Shown here: piece by piece, positions 11,452 to 23,596 of the stretch
Layout of the letters: each line of letters opens with the position of its first letter
How positions within the stretch are numbered: the stretch's first letter is position 1
Assembly (NCBI GenBank): GCA_032718475.1
Contig: JAUCBJ010006250.1
Span: forward strand, 1 to 50,268
From: Nemertoderma westbladi
Taxonomy: Eukaryota > Xenacoelomorpha > Nemertodermatida > Nemertodermatidae
Direction: 5' to 3'
Length of the DNA stretch: 50,268 nucleotides
Position numbers and translations under genes: made by a program
Notes under the pieces: model-generated
Told to the model about the DNA's origin: nothing
What the model saw: only the letters and a program-made list of their open reading frames with translations
Database searches by the model: none

Positions 11452-12318
11452 GTGAGACATACTGGGTGGTAGAGTTCCTCAAGGATGGAAACATACAGGT
11501 GGGTAGAGTTCCTCAAGGACGGGAACATACAAGTGGGTAGAGTTCCTCAAGGATGGGAACATACAGGTGGGTAGAGTTCCTCAATGGTGAGACATACAGG
11601 TGGGTAGAGTTTCTCAAGGATGGAAACATACAGGTGGGTAGAGTTCCTCAAGGATGGGTACATACAGGTGGGTAGAGTTCCTCAAGGATGGAAACATACA
11701 GGTGGGTAGAGTTCCTCAATGGTGAGACATACAGGAGGGTAGAGTTCCTCAAGGATAGGAACATACAGGTGGGTAGAGTTCCTCAATGGTGAGACATACA
11801 GGTGGGTAGAGTTCCTCAAGGATGGGAACATACAGGTGGGTAGATTTCCTCAATGGTGAGACATACAGGTGGGTAGAGTTTCTCAAGGATGGAAACATAT
11901 AGGTGGGTAGAGTTCCTCAAGGACGGGAACATACAAGTGGGTAGAGTTCCTCAAGGATGGAAACATACAGGTGGGTAGAGTTCCTCAATGGTGAGACATA
12001 CAGGTGGGTAGAGTTCCTCAAGGATGGGAACATAAGGTGTGTAGCTTTCCTCAATAGTGAGACATACAGGTGGGTAGAGTTCCTCAAGGATGGAAACATA
12101 CAGGTGGGTAGAGTTCCTCAATGGTGAGACATACAGGTGGGTAGAGTTCCCCAATGGTGAGACATACATGTGGGTAGAGTTCCTCAAGGATGAAAACATA
12201 CAGGTGGGTAGAGTTCCTCAAGGATGGGAACATACAGGTGGGTAGAGTTCCACAAGGATGGGAACATACAGGTGGGTAGAGTTCCTCAATGGTGAGACAT
12301 ACAGGAGGGTAGAGTTCT
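11452..12318 (+). repeat. 34-bp splice-donor array, block 2
   Basis: About 25 further units of the array described at 7555-9073, in the same orientation, with the same two unit types and the conserved CAG|GTGGGT. It ends in GGAGGGTAGAGTTC and then unique sequence. It is the continuation of block 1 after the 2.4-kb insertion, all inside the same WD40 intron. Confidence 0.9.
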
Positions 12319-13718
12319 AATTCGTTTACTGTTTTGGTTAGATTCAGCCCTTTTAAAACCTGGGTTTTTAGTGATAACCTATGATGTTCTTCACATAGTG
12401 GATAAACTGCAAAGTGATATGAAACAGCAGAATGTCTGATTCTGATATGTACCTTTCATGGGCCCTCAACACAAATAAAAGTGGACGGAATCAAAACAAT
12501 AAACCCATCCAAAGTTTACGCATACTACTACTACTAGGATCGGCATGCTGCATTACAGCTGCATTTTTAGGAATGCTGTGCCGGCTTGTCGACAAAATTG
12601 CGCCGCCACAACTCCCTATCACCCATGACATTTGCTAGATCATCCGCATCTTCAAGGCCAGTGTCCTTTAAGATGCGTCTCAAGAAAGTCATGGGCTGTC
12701 CACCATGCTTAATCACTGCATGAGGCTGCCAAAGTAGAAGATTATGCACTGGCTGGTCCTCACGGCGAAAGCAATGTACTGCAAAGCGGAGGCGATTTTG
12801 TTTTAGTGTCAAGCTTAGGGGAACCAATGAGACACCTCCAATGTTATATAGTGTCTGGTTGGAGATGTGTGCATTGTACTTGACGAACCCGGCGTAGCAT
12901 TCTTGTGAATGTGCCATCCAGAGATTTGGTGTCCTCAGCAGTTAGAGCCCAGCATGGACTCCCATAGAGGTGTACTGAAACTACTGCTGCTCTAAATAAT
13001 CGGACCTTAAGTTTCCGAGTAATTCTCGGTGACTTCCAAATCTTGGAAAGCCTATTCAAGGCTGCCCATGCATTTCCCTTACGTATTCGAAGGTCCTCAT
13101 CTGACTTCCGGATCCTTGATCCCAGGTAACAGAAGTCGTCCACATGCTCAAGCATATCATCGTTTGAGCTTATGCTCTTCCGATCAGAGACTTGCTGAGG
13201 ACTTTCAAAGTTAACTGTCAAAATGTTGGTCTTTCTGGAGTTAATAAAAAGACTAACACTAGAAGCAGCTTGTTCTAATGAGCTGAGGAGCCGTTGGGCT
13301 CCCTCTAGTGATTCTGAGAGTACTCCTAAGTCATCAGCAAAGTCTAGATCAGTTAGATACTTGGCAGGATTTCCTCGACTTCTGGAGCCAGTAGGTGGAG
13401 TTATCATCACCCCATCATCATTATGATGATCTAAGGACATGCGTAGAACATAGTCAACCACAATTATGAACAAGAATGGTGCAAGTGTGTCTCCCTGGAG
13501 GACGCCGCATAACACTTCAAATGGTTCTGTGTCACCGTCAACAGTAGACACAAATGTTGTCGAACCATCGTATACTGATCTGATTGCTGCAATAATTTCA
13601 TCAGGAATGCCATATAATGCAAGTATGCTGAACATACGTGAGCGAAAGACTGAATCAAAGGCCTTGCAGAAGTCAACAAAGCAGCCAGATGCCTGTCTTT
13701 CTTTTTTGATAACTCTTC

Positions 13719-14710
13719 GGATCTAGGACACTTCCCCCCCCGGACACTTCCCCCCCCCCCCCCCCCCGCCCAAGTAGGACACTTCCCCCCCGGACACCGT
13801 TCATCAAAACAATAAACAAAAGTTAAAGATGGTTACAGGACAAGTTGTATATAGACAAGTTTTTTCAAAATTATAAAAGAAACATTTTTATAGTCAAATT
13901 TTGTTTGTTTTTCTTTTAATTCTTTCGTTGGAGGCTGCCGCCCCCAAACCCCTGCTTCTTTTCGTGGGGGGCTGCCGCCCCCAAACCCCGGAATTTCCCT
14001 GTGTGCCCGTGGTGAATGTTAACCAAATTAATATATAAATTACTACAATATTATATAATTCAACAAAATCCTATTAAAAATATTGCAAGTAACCAGGAAA
14101 TTTAATATGTAGTGTGTATATTATCTATATATATAGTATGTATAGTAATATGTATATCAATACGTAATGCTGAACACAGAATACAGGTCGACGCATGTCG
14201 ATTTTACCCTGGAGAGGTATAATTTTGATTGCAACAATAATAATATTCATCGCATTTGCTACATTTTGAAGAAGACTATTACATAATAATACCTATAATT
14301 AAAACAATTAATTATTATAATTCTATAGTTAATAAAAACAGTATATCTTTCGGGGGATGGAATTTATAGGTCATCTAATTAATTGTTTAAAGATTAGTAA
14401 ACAATACGATGTAATTAGTTGCATTGATAAAACCCATAAATACAACTTGGATATAAAATGTAAAATCGGGATGCAAAAGATCACTTTCTGAGCTACGAAA
14501 GGAAATTTGGATACAACTTGTCTGGATACAAGCGGTCCGTTTACCTTACAAAAAGAAAAATACGAATGTGCGAAGTTAAGAACAGTCGGGGGGGGGGGGG
14601 GGGATTGTCCGGGGGGGAAGTGTCTGGGGGGGGGAAGTGTCCGGGGGGGGGAAGTGTCCTACTTGAGCGGGGGGGGGGGGAACTGTCCGGGGGGGAAGTG
14701 TCCGAACACC
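13719..14710. mobile_element. 992-bp TIR element inserted in LINE copy 2
   Basis: The element is flanked by perfect 8-bp duplications AACTCTTC at 13711-13718 and 14711-14718, and the LINE reading frame resumes exactly across it. Its ends are inverted arrays of GGACACTTCCCCCCC against GGGGGGGAAGTGTCC with long C or G runs, enclosing AT-rich DNA with no transposase. The 8-bp duplication and the TIR style (GG-N4-5, A/C, GGACA, C/A, TTC) link it to the smaller foldback at 6558 and suggest a non-autonomous hAT-like family. Confidence 0.85.
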
Positions 14711-17339
14711 AACTCTTCAATTATCCTTCTAAGTGCCAACATGGGCTCCATGGTCCCACGACGTTTACGGAACCCATTCTGATTTCCACGGAACAGTCTC
14801 TCAATGGGATCCCTGATGCGATTTAATAGAATTCTATTGTATAGCTTTGCAGCAATCGAGATCAATGAGATTCCCCGAAGAACCATAGAGTGTTAGGTTG
14901 CCCTTCTTGGGTACTGGCACCAACTTATTTGTTTTCATTTCTTGTGGATCTCTTGTTGTTCGGTACATGTCTACTATGATGGGATAGATGAGCTTTAAAC
15001 ACTCAGGTATTTTAAAGACCTCAGGGGGAACACCATCTACTCCACTGTCACGATTGGTCTTAATGCTCTTTGCAGCAGCCTTCACTTCTGCAAAGAGATA
15101 TCGCCAATGGGAATATCTGGGAGTACAGACTCAGACACTTTTACTTCTATAAAGTTATCAGGCAATACCCTGTCTTTATTGAGGAGCTTTTCAAAGTGGG
15201 CCTTCCAACCATTGAGGCGATCGGCTGGTGATTCAGCCTTAACCTTGGTGGTTGACTGGCTTTTCCGCCCAGTAAGCAAGTTGATCGATTTCCTTGCCTG
15301 GGATGATTGCCTGCTGTCGTCAGCATCATTGATGGCATCAACCTGTTGGTTTATTAGCTCCTGTAGATTAACAGAGTACTGCCTGTTCAGGGACCTAGAT
15401 GCAGCCTTAACTGCATTCTTGGCCGCTGTAGTCTGTTTGAGTCGGGACTCTTTCTGCGCCTTATAGAGGTCATTTCGGCACATAATATTGTCAGTCCATG
15501 GGGCCCTTTTCCTGTTTCGAGGGTATACTGCAGGGGTAACTGTACTGCACTGGTAACTCGAGGGTAACTGTTTCTGCAGCTGCTAACTTAACTACTTCTG
15601 TGAACGCAGTATAGCCCTCACAGTGATCGGCCGCCTCAGAGGCATGGACCTCATACCTGTTGCTCAGCTGTAGTGTGAAGCTGGATCTCACACTTGGCTG
15701 TTGCAACAGAGGGGACCAGTCTTGCCGCGGCAAGGCAGATTTCGTTGTTCTGCTAGCTCGCCGACTAAGTCTTACCTTGGCTACAATAAGGCGGTGATCA
15801 CTGGAGAAGGGTCGAAGTGTAAATGCATTACACTCTTGTATAGAGCTCCTGTATTTCCTACGAAACAGAATATGGTCTATCTGGGACTTGTGAGCACTGG
15901 GTCCACTATGAATCCATAGCTTTCCAGTTCGCTTCTTGAACTGGGTTCCAGCCGAAAACAATCCATTTCCAGAGATAAAATCCTGAAGATGGACGGAATT
16001 TCGGTTAACACTATTGCTATAGACCCAGGGTGATGTAGGTGATTGATGCAGACTTACATTAAAGTTTCCCAGGAATGTCAAGAATGCATGCTGATCCACT
16101 CCATCAGTAGCTGCTTGTAGATTGTGGTAGAAATTTTCCACCTCCTCTACAGGGGCAACACTAGTTGGAGAGTAGCACAGAATCAGAACCACCTTAGGAA
16201 ACCAGTCCTATGGATCAGACAGGATCGGCAACATTGCCTCAACAGTCAACCACAAGGAAGCAGCGACGTGTCGATTCTTCTTATGAACCCATACCTCTGA
16301 CTAATAATTATACCCCGCCCAGTTCAATATTTAGTTAGTTAGTTGAGCTGAAGCAGCTCGTATATTTAACATTATTAATAAATCATAGTAAAAATTATAC
16401 AATATTTCATTAATATAAATAGTAAAAAAAAATAGCGATATGTCTATAATCAATCGATATAGTAGGATATACGAAAAATATATACTCTAAAATACACGTT
16501 CGTGGGGCCTTCGCGCAGGACGAGGCCCAGTTATGAGATACAAATTAAAATTGAGCGACTGTATCACAAAATCAGTATTTGAGAACAGTCCAGTCCAGTC
16601 TTCCAGAACATGAGGAGTGGCAACAGATGATACGGTTATAGATTTGGTCTATTTTATCCAATGCTGCATGTGCTGTTGGATTCAACAATAGACCAATTCC
16701 ACCATTGCCACTATCATCTGCTGACGCGAGGGCGAGACGCAACCGCACCCCATGTCCTTAATCAGAACCTCATCAGTCTGTCCAATCTACATTCGGTGCT
16801 CTTGAACACCCACTGCGCTAAGAGACAGCTTATCTGCCAAGGCAGTCAGCTCACCTTGTCACATTGGGGACCCGAGTGTTAGGGTGTTTACTGTGGCTAG
16901 TCTAGTGACTTGCCTCAGATTCACCAATGGCTTTGTTGGTCGGGGTGGAACATGAGAGTAGCCTCCAACTCCAGAATCCCTATCCCCCTCACAATCTGGC
17001 CCCCCTGGTGATGGTGACCCAGGGTTTGGGCCAGAAAGGTCACCTGGAAAGGGACTCAAAGACTTGTTTGCCGCTCTCTCTCCAGTAGCGGGTGAGACAG
17101 GCAGCCGGTCAGGAGATAACTGACGCCTGTGAGGCCGATTGTGTCCGATACTTTCCACTGGCCTCTAGTGGCCGGACCTCCGCATTACTAATGTAATCCA
17201 TAGTGGGAGTTGGGGGGTGCTTTTTTGCCGAGTCAGCTCTCGGGGCAAATACCACACCCTGGTTTGCCATTCCACAGGGTGACTGTCGCAGTGGAGTCAG
17301 ATATGAGGCCCATCACCCATATCTACGCTGGAGCACATG

Positions 17340-17690
17340 ACCCACCATTGGCTGTGCAGCTCATCTGCTGGGCCATGCCGTGTACCCCTGCTGCCAGGTG
17401 CAGGTCGCAGTGAAGTGCACTCAGAGTGGACATGAGAACAGACTCTACTCCTGACCAGCCATTGGTAGATCGCCATCTCCCTGGCCAGGCCATATACTCC
17501 TGCAGCCAAGTATATGGGTCCTTATTCCAGGACCAAGGGCGTCCTTATCCCAGAACGAAGGGGGTCCTAGTCACAGGACCAGATTTGCCCTAGTAAGAGG
17601 GTCTATGCAGCTACAGGTGGCACCTCCTTTATGCTGCATGGAGGTGGCAAGTTTTCTTGATCAATGACCTAGAATACCTGACGCTGACCT
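17340..17690 (-). repeat. LINE-family 5' leader segment, copy 1
   Basis: About 350 bp here, containing CAGCTCATCTGCTGGGCCATG and the block before CAATGACCTAGAATACC, is repeated at 39352-39705 with high identity. It lies upstream (minus strand) of the endonuclease of LINE copy 2. At 39 kb it directly abuts an RT fragment of the same LINE, so I read it as that family's 5' leader. Confidence 0.65.
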
Positions 17691-17881
17691 GACTGGTCTA
17701 TACAACATAAGGACATACATAAGGTCTCAGGTAAATCACCAATTATCGTTGTAGAGGCGTTGGAGGTTCTACAGTTACCTACTGTAGCGCCTCTCGTAGC
17801 GGTTTACCTACCGGTAACGGTAAGTCTTCTCTATCTAATGATATCGATATCACAGAGAGAATCGCCACGGTCGATAGGAAA

Positions 17882-18607
17882 TTGGACGACCTTCAGAAAT
17901 CTCTTATTGATCGATTTAAGAAAATGGAGTCTCAGATTCAGACTCAGGCGAACCCGGCACCGGTACTCGGCACATCGCATCATAATGCAGGTATCCCTCC
18001 TCCTTCGCTACTGCCGCTAGGTTCGCGCTCGCCATTGGCTATGAACCCTCCATTGGCCAATTGTTCTTTTCGCGAAGTTGTATCCAGGACAGGTACTACA
18101 TCCAGCCGTGTTTCACTGAGACTTGCAAGGAGATCTTTACCAGACCGGGGCGGTATCCGCGGTGGATCACCTTTTCAAGGGGAAGTTTCCGCTACCGGTA
18201 CTGATGGAAGCAATCGGGGGAGGGAGCCAGGCAGTGCTAAACGTCCCAGACACTCACCATCTGCTTCGGAGACAGGAGGTGCTGTATCGCAGTCGCAGTC
18301 GTATCCACAGGTCGACGAAGAAGGGTTTCAGTTCCCCAAGCCGCGTCGTTCTCGTCCTAAATTTATCGTTGGGATAGGAAGATCCGGGACCTCTCAGAGT
18401 AACGGATCTACTAGTAAATCGTTCAAGTCAAAAGCTGCCCCAGCCGAAGTCTTTGTATTCAGGATGGATATAGCAACTACTCCACAAGATATTGTAGATG
18501 ATTTAGCCGCCAGCAACATTATCACTCCGCTGAAATGCGTTACGAAGATATCGAATGCGGACTCCAAGAATGCTAGCTTCAGGTTTCTATCCCCAGCAAT
18601 CTCATAG
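17882..18607 (+). pseudogene. LINE ORF1-like protein, truncated
   Basis: A 241-residue frame with a Ser/Arg/Gly-rich, basic middle part and a C-terminal stretch AAPAEVFVFRMDIATTPQDI that looks folded. It precedes the endonuclease ORF in the order typical of two-ORF LINEs. ORF1 proteins bind element RNA. The frame opens a little upstream in another reading frame (17760), so the true start is uncertain, and it stops early at 18605 while related sequence seems to continue in another frame (ESALDPAVWPPGACVRKWIY). I infer a frameshifted relic. Confidence 0.6.
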
Positions 18608-18719
18608 AGTCTGCTCTAGATCCGGCTGTCTGGCCTCCAGGGGCCTGTGTTCGTAAGTGGATCTACTATTCAAAGAGGAGGAATGAAGATGCCTATGGAC
18701 CCGCTCGGTAAACCAAAAC

Positions 18720-19310
18720 TTGCACAATGGCCTTGGACTCTGGTCCCAAAATGGTAGTAAGTTTAATATTATATCTTATAACAGCAGAGGTTTCTCCAGC
18801 GATAAAGCTGAATTCGCCAAGTTTTTAGCTACCAGTGCTGATATTTTCTGTATTCAAGAATACTTTGTACTTAAGGATAATGCAAATTACTTAAAACGGT
18901 GGTTTAAGCAGGATTTTAATTGTCATTTTCTACCCGCTTACTATGCTGATAACAATGCAACTGGTCAATCCGGTAGGCCAATTGCAGGTTTGTGCTTTTT
19001 AATTCGGAAATCGATATCAAAATACGTAATTAATATAGAAACTAATAGTAGGCGGTTTCAAGCTATTAAACTTTCATTCCCAAATTGTAGGGATAAGCTT
19101 CTGATTAACTGTTATTTTCCTGTTGATACAAAGCATGTTGATACGGTTTCCGATGAATTTCTAACTATGTGCAATGATATTACAGACATTATTAGAGTGT
19201 CAGATACAAGTAATGTAATTTTAACGGGAGACTTCAATGCGCACTTTGCACGCCAAACGCTTTCTCTCGTGCTAACAGTGATCAGCAGGATTTATTTAAG
19301 CAGACATTGA
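18720..19310 (+). pseudogene. LINE AP endonuclease domain, truncated
   Basis: The 196-residue frame shows the APE fold in order: FNIISYNSRGFSSDK near the start, ADIFCIQEYF (motif with the catalytic Glu) and VILTGDFNAHF (GDFNA motif). The frame then runs out before the expected C-terminal SDH motif, and the next domain begins about 30 bp later, so the end of the endonuclease is deleted. In a live LINE this enzyme nicks the target DNA. Confidence 0.75.
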
Positions 19311-19340
19311 GTAACCGGTAACCGGTTAAGTAGTCTTAAT

Positions 19341-20872
19341 TTGCATTGTAATTCATGCAGTAATGTTTTGTGTGTAAACCCCTTACATATATCTAATATT
19401 GATGATATTGTTAATGCATTAAATGAAGCCGCTGGAGTTTTGCCGCAAGCCGGTGGGTCAAATGACCATGCGAATGCAAATTTTACATTACCGGGCTGGA
19501 ACGAACACGTTCGGCCTTTCCGTGAAGGAGCCATTTTTTGGCATAGCGTTTGGGTCTCTGCCGGACGTCCGAATGCTTCGGTAGGCAACTTATTCCACAT
19601 GCGGCGTTCATCTAGAGCGCAGTACCAGTATGCTGTTCGGCGTTTACAACGCCAGGTGGATACAATAAATAAAGATAAATTGTTACATGCGTGTCTTAAC
19701 GATCCCAGTTCTAATTTATTTTCAATAATTAATAAATTGCGTGGTATTAATTCTAATAATTGTAGTTCTAATGTAGATGGGGTTACTGATAATGTTGATA
19801 TTGCGAATCATTTTGCTTCGATTTATACGAATTTATTTAACCAGGGTTATGAGTCAGATACTTCATCCATTGAATATAAAATTAATGAAGTGTTACATAA
19901 TTCTAGTAGGAATGAACGCGATATTATTCGCCACACTTTAGCTCTGAATAAGCTAAAGGTTGCTAAATCTGATGTAGAATCCGATTTTAATTCGGACTGT
20001 TTTTACGTACATTATTATTTATGTATAATGGTCAATGTTGTTTTGTCAAGTGGGGTTCAACATGTTCTAGAACTTTCAGTATTGGCAATGGTGTCAGACA
20101 AGGTTCAGTGGCGTCGCCGATTTTGTTTTGTGTTATTATAAACAAATTAATTATTAAACTTAGAGCCAGTGGCCTTGGTTGTCACATTGCGTCCAGATTT
20201 GTAGGTGTGTTCGTATACGCTGACAATATTTTCTTAGTGTGCCCGTCAATTAAAGGGTTGCAACAGATGTTAAATATATGTGTCACGTTTGCTGATGAAT
20301 TTCATATGTCGTTTAGTACCAACCGTGACGCGGTTAAAAGTAAATCGAAGTGCATCCCTTTTGATTTCAGTTGGGATGCCCCATTAGCTACTGTTCGTAT
20401 TCGTAACATTATTTTACCATGGGATAAAGAAGCGACACATTTGGGAAACATTTTTGATTTTGAGGGCAAATTCTATAAAGATATTTTAAGTAAAAGAGGT
20501 AAATTTATAGGTAAATTGAATTGTATTAGACGTGAATTTAGCTTTGCTCATCCACACAGTATCTGTAAAATTCAGCGCATTTTTGCTACAAGTTTCTACG
20601 GTAGTAATCTATGGGATATTTGGAGTGATAGTTGTCATAAGCTGATTACTAGTTGGAATATTAACTTTCGTTTAACCTGGAAATTACCTTACAATACACA
20701 CAGATTTTTTGTTGAGGGGCTTTCAGATTTTCCGTATCCTATGACGATGTTATGCAGCCGCTTTGTTAATTTTGCCACATCAATTTCTAATTGCGCAAAA
20801 CCTAGTATTCGTTTTCTTGCAAATCTTACATTATACGACTGTAGGTCGATTAGTGATACGAATCAAATGTAA
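19341..20872 (+). pseudogene. LINE linker and reverse transcriptase, inactive
   Basis: Two overlapping frames (19341-20141 and 20021-20872) cover the region between endonuclease and RT (VSVGN-type linker, NLFSIINKLRG) and then the RT core NGVRQGSVASPILFCVI and VFVYADNIFLV. The active-site pair YADD is YADN here (Asn codon at 20225-20227), so the polymerase would be dead even without the frameshift. The early RT palm motifs are also missing, so an internal deletion lies near 20000. Confidence 0.75.
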
Positions 20873-21374
20873 TGTAGTGATTGTGTGACAGCGAAAATGT
20901 GCAATAATATTTCTTGGTTTGTAAATGATTCTAATTTACCATAATATATTAACCTTTGTCGTGAATTGGTCAATTGTAAACATGGGGAGGACGATTTATT
21001 CGTACCAGGTTTCTCCACAGAGGAACTTAATGATATTTTAAATTATATATGACGTGCTTCAGCTTCGTAACCTCTAGAAATAATCCCGAAATTATGTGAT
21101 ACAACGATTGTAAATGTATATCGATTTGATCTAATTTGTAATTTTTGTAAACACTTTGTAACTATTTACTAGTTGAACTAGGCGATCGTTATATTGATAT
21201 TTAGTTGTACTACGTAATTAGCATTATATATATTATATTCAATATTGTACTACAGTAGTTAGTTAGGCTCATATTCATATTCTTGTGCTTTTCCACTATG
21301 TATGCTGTACTATTAGTTGTTGTAATGCAACTTAATATGTACGAAATAAATAAATAAATAAATATAAGGACATA

Positions 21375-22259
21375 AGTTGAAGTTAGGGAAGGATCACAAT
21401 ACAGCAATGGTTGGGATCAAAATTCAAAATATATTTAAACACGTGTCACATGATTACAGTAGGCTTGGTAGATAATTGATGGCAATTAATATCCATGGCT
21501 GAAGCGAGCGGATATGAATTAAACAAGTTCGATCCGAAGAATGCTTGGGGGGGTGTTAATATTGTACCAGTTGAAAACGCCACTGGATGGATACATTTTG
21601 ACAGCCCTCATATCTCGGACACTTTGTCACTACTTTTATTCCCAAGACGTCGGCATTACACCGACCTTCAAAAGAATACCCAGGGTATAGCTTATTGGTT
21701 TCCAATTAAGAGAATTACCAGCATGTCTCCCTGCTGGTAATGGGGCCGATATACAACGCAATGGTGGTGGTATATTGTGGTAATGAGTTTGCAGTGGTAT
21801 AATAGCCGGCTAACCTACTCCAAGGGCCCATATCCATTGCTTAATGCCCCAATTAGTCCTCGGGGATTTATGGCCACTCAATTGGGTTCCATTGTTATTG
21901 GTCGCTAATATACCTAATTTACTGTACGCAGTAAACACTGTAGCGTGTTATTGATACCTTCCCTTTGATGTTTACCTCCCCATTCCCATAGCTACTTCTT
22001 ACGATAGAGAACTTCTTCATCCGTGTCCACTTCTGCTGTCCTCCCATCCGCCAATGGATGTGGTTTAATTAGAAGTTAGGGGCCGCCTAATGGGCCCATA
22101 AACCTTATCGTTTTATACCGGCGTATCATTGGCTATATTGGATTTTATGATCGCTTGTAATTGGTTGGATCGTGTATTGCCTATTGCCTGATTTGATACA
22201 ATGAATAATATAATCGTTGCTCCTTAAATGGCATCAATATGACTACAGACTGGTATTAA
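21375..22259 (+). other. Region upstream of the homeobox gene
   Basis: No supportable gene. The 81-codon ORF at 21495 has no recognisable domain and no support beyond being open. The stretch is less repetitive than its surroundings and contains several ATTGG/CCAAT and TAATTG motifs near 22110-22180, so it could hold control elements for the downstream homeobox gene. Confidence 0.35.
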
Positions 22260-22313
22260 TTGATTTCATTAAATGATCACTCTTCATTGATTTCATTAAA
22301 TGATTACTCATAT
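22260..22313 (+). repeat. 27-bp tandem pair upstream of the homeobox gene
   Basis: TTGATTTCATTAAATGAT occurs twice with a 27-bp period, ending about 60 bp before the start codon at 22376. Each copy contains a near-palindromic ATTTCATTAAAT with TAAT cores, the kind of site homeodomain proteins bind. A role in autoregulation is speculation. Confidence 0.5.
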
Positions 22314-22375
22314 ATACATCATTTTTTATACGATTTCGTGTTTTTTTGCGATTTTTTTGTGACTAGATACATATA

Positions 22376-23596
22376 ATGGTTTTATCTGTGTCTCCATCAA
22401 CCATGTTTACTATAGATTCGTTAGTGGGTCCTTCACAGGTTGCGTTGTCCCAGGGTGTTCGCACCATCCCTGTTACCCCATCCGTACCAGTGTTAGCCAC
22501 CACACCGAGGATGCCCCACAATGCCAGTGGCGGCACAGTAACAACCCCACCCACGATCCCAACAACGCTACAATGTGCTGAGTATTCCAGACAGACGTAC
22601 CTCGCCCATCAAGCCGTTCTAGAAAGTTACCTAGGTTACCCCACCTTGCCATCATTACCATTTACTACAGCCCGTTCGCCCCATCCAACCCCTATTGAAC
22701 TACTTCAAACGACGGGCTACCCACATTGCCACCCACATTGCGTGTTACCAACTTGCCCCCACTTTCTACCAGGTGGCGCTCTTGCTTGTCACCACGGTCA
22801 GATTGATGTAAGTCAGTCACTGTCGACCACCAATCTACACACCAGCTATTACCAATCACAACTAACTATGTCTCCGCTACAACTAGCTAGATACCAGTCG
22901 CAGCTAGCTGCGCCCCCTCTACAGTTAGCTAACTACCAGTCCATGATGACCCCCCACCACCCCAATGCGACCTATATTGCCGACCTTCTGCACAAACCGA
23001 AGCGCATTCGCACGGCGTTTACGACGGAACAGTTGCAGAGGTTGGAGGATGAGTTCATAGCGAACCCGTATATAGTGGGGGAAGAACGCCGGAGGTTCGC
23101 CGCTAATCTAAACCTGACGGAGACGCAGGTGAAAGTCTGGTACCAGAACCGTCGCACTAAGGATAAACGGGAAACCAGTCGGGAAGAGAAACGGGAGAAT
23201 AGTGGGGTAGAAAATCTGGGAAATATTGGGGAAGAAAAACGGGGAAGTTGGGATGGTAAGCGGGAAACCGTTAAGATCGAATCGAGACACGAGCTTATTG
23301 AATCTGAGGAGATTGTCAACACTCAGCTGGGTAGCAACCAATCGGGGGAGAGTGTCAACTCCCAGCTGGGTGGCAACCAATCGGATATCAGCAACCTTTC
23401 CCGGCTTTATTCAGATTCCAACATCGAATCAACCAAGCTCCGCCACGGTTCCTTTACTAATGGAACCCATGGTAACTCATTTCAATGTTCTAGAAAACGT
23501 AAAGTAATTGAGTCCGCGGACGCCTCTGGTACAAAGAATTCTAGAATAGTAAATACCGAAGGAAAGCTAGACATTGATGTTTCTTCTACACATTGA
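22376..23596 (+). CDS. emx-like: EMX/empty-spiracles-like homeobox transcription factor
   Basis: A 406-residue uninterrupted ORF. A complete 60-residue homeodomain spans residues 208-267: [20 protein letters not shown] at its start and [20 protein letters not shown] at its end. W48, N51 and R53 are present. Two features point to EMX: the N-terminal FTIDSLV (residues 11-17), matching the FTIESLV eh1-like repressor motif of EMX1/2, and the KPKRIRTAF entry to the homeodomain. Between them is a Pro/Thr/Ser/His-rich region; after it, a charged tail with two SQLGxNQS repeats. Position 49 is Tyr, where EMX has Phe, and helix 2 ([10 protein letters not shown]) is divergent, so this is a fast-evolving member. 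Vax and Not are the alternatives. EMX proteins pattern anterior nervous system and other tissues. The gene is intronless and nested in the large WD40 intron on the same strand. No clear AATAAA follows the stop. Confidence 0.8.
   Translation: MVLSVSPSTMFTIDSLVGPSQVALSQGVRTIPVTPSVPVLATTPRMPHNASGGTVTTPPTIPTTLQCAEYSRQTYLAHQAVLESYLGYPTLPSLPFTTARSPHPTPIELLQTTGYPHCHPHCVLPTCPHFLPGGALACHHGQIDVSQSLSTTNLHTSYYQSQLTMSPLQLARYQSQLAAPPLQLANYQSMMTPHHPNATYIADLLHKPKRIRTAFTTEQLQRLEDEFIANPYIVGEERRRFAANLNLTETQVKVWYQNRRTKDKRETSREEKRENSGVENLGNIGEEKRGSWDGKRETVKIESRHELIESEEIVNTQLGSNQSGESVNSQLGGNQSDISNLSRLYSDSNIESTKLRHGSFTNGTHGNSFQCSRKRKVIESADASGTKNSRIVNTEGKLDIDVSSTH

Larger units (their letters stand above)
12560..17690 (-). 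pseudogene. LINE copy 2 (APE endonuclease/RT), near full length but dead
   Basis: Read on the minus strand. A leader reaches from about 17690 into an AP-like endonuclease beginning near 16900 (RLATVNTLTLG, then LADKLSLSAVGVQEH). The endonuclease continues at 16192-15491. Linker and RT follow at 15483-14720 and, after an inserted element, at 13710-12850: KLVPVPKKGN, QNGFRKRRGT, VLCGVLQGDTLAPFLF and LDFADDLGVL. A C-terminal region ends at 12567. The RT active-site FADD is intact, but the endonuclease motif reads GNFNVSL where copy 1 has GDFNASL, so a likely catalytic Asp has become Asn. Stops and frameshifts (for example near 16800, 15485 and 12900) also break it. A short TAG-rich run near 12525-12540 may be its 3' tail. 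It lies antisense within the WD40 intron. Confidence 0.85.
17718..21363 (+). mobile_element. Second LINE, two-ORF type, with an 11-bp target duplication
   Basis: ATAAGGACATA occurs at 17707-17717 and again at 21364-21374, bracketing a LINE that ends in an (AAAT)n tail at about 21342-21363. That is the signature of target-primed reverse transcription and fixes both ends. Inside are an ORF1-like frame, an AP endonuclease and an RT, all incomplete. It is a different family from the LINEs at 4607 and 12560. Confidence 0.85.

Noticed and set aside
21495-21740. 81-codon ORF upstream of the homeobox gene (MAEASGYELNKF...)
   Set aside because: No recognisable domain, no repeat relatives and no splice context; being open is not enough.
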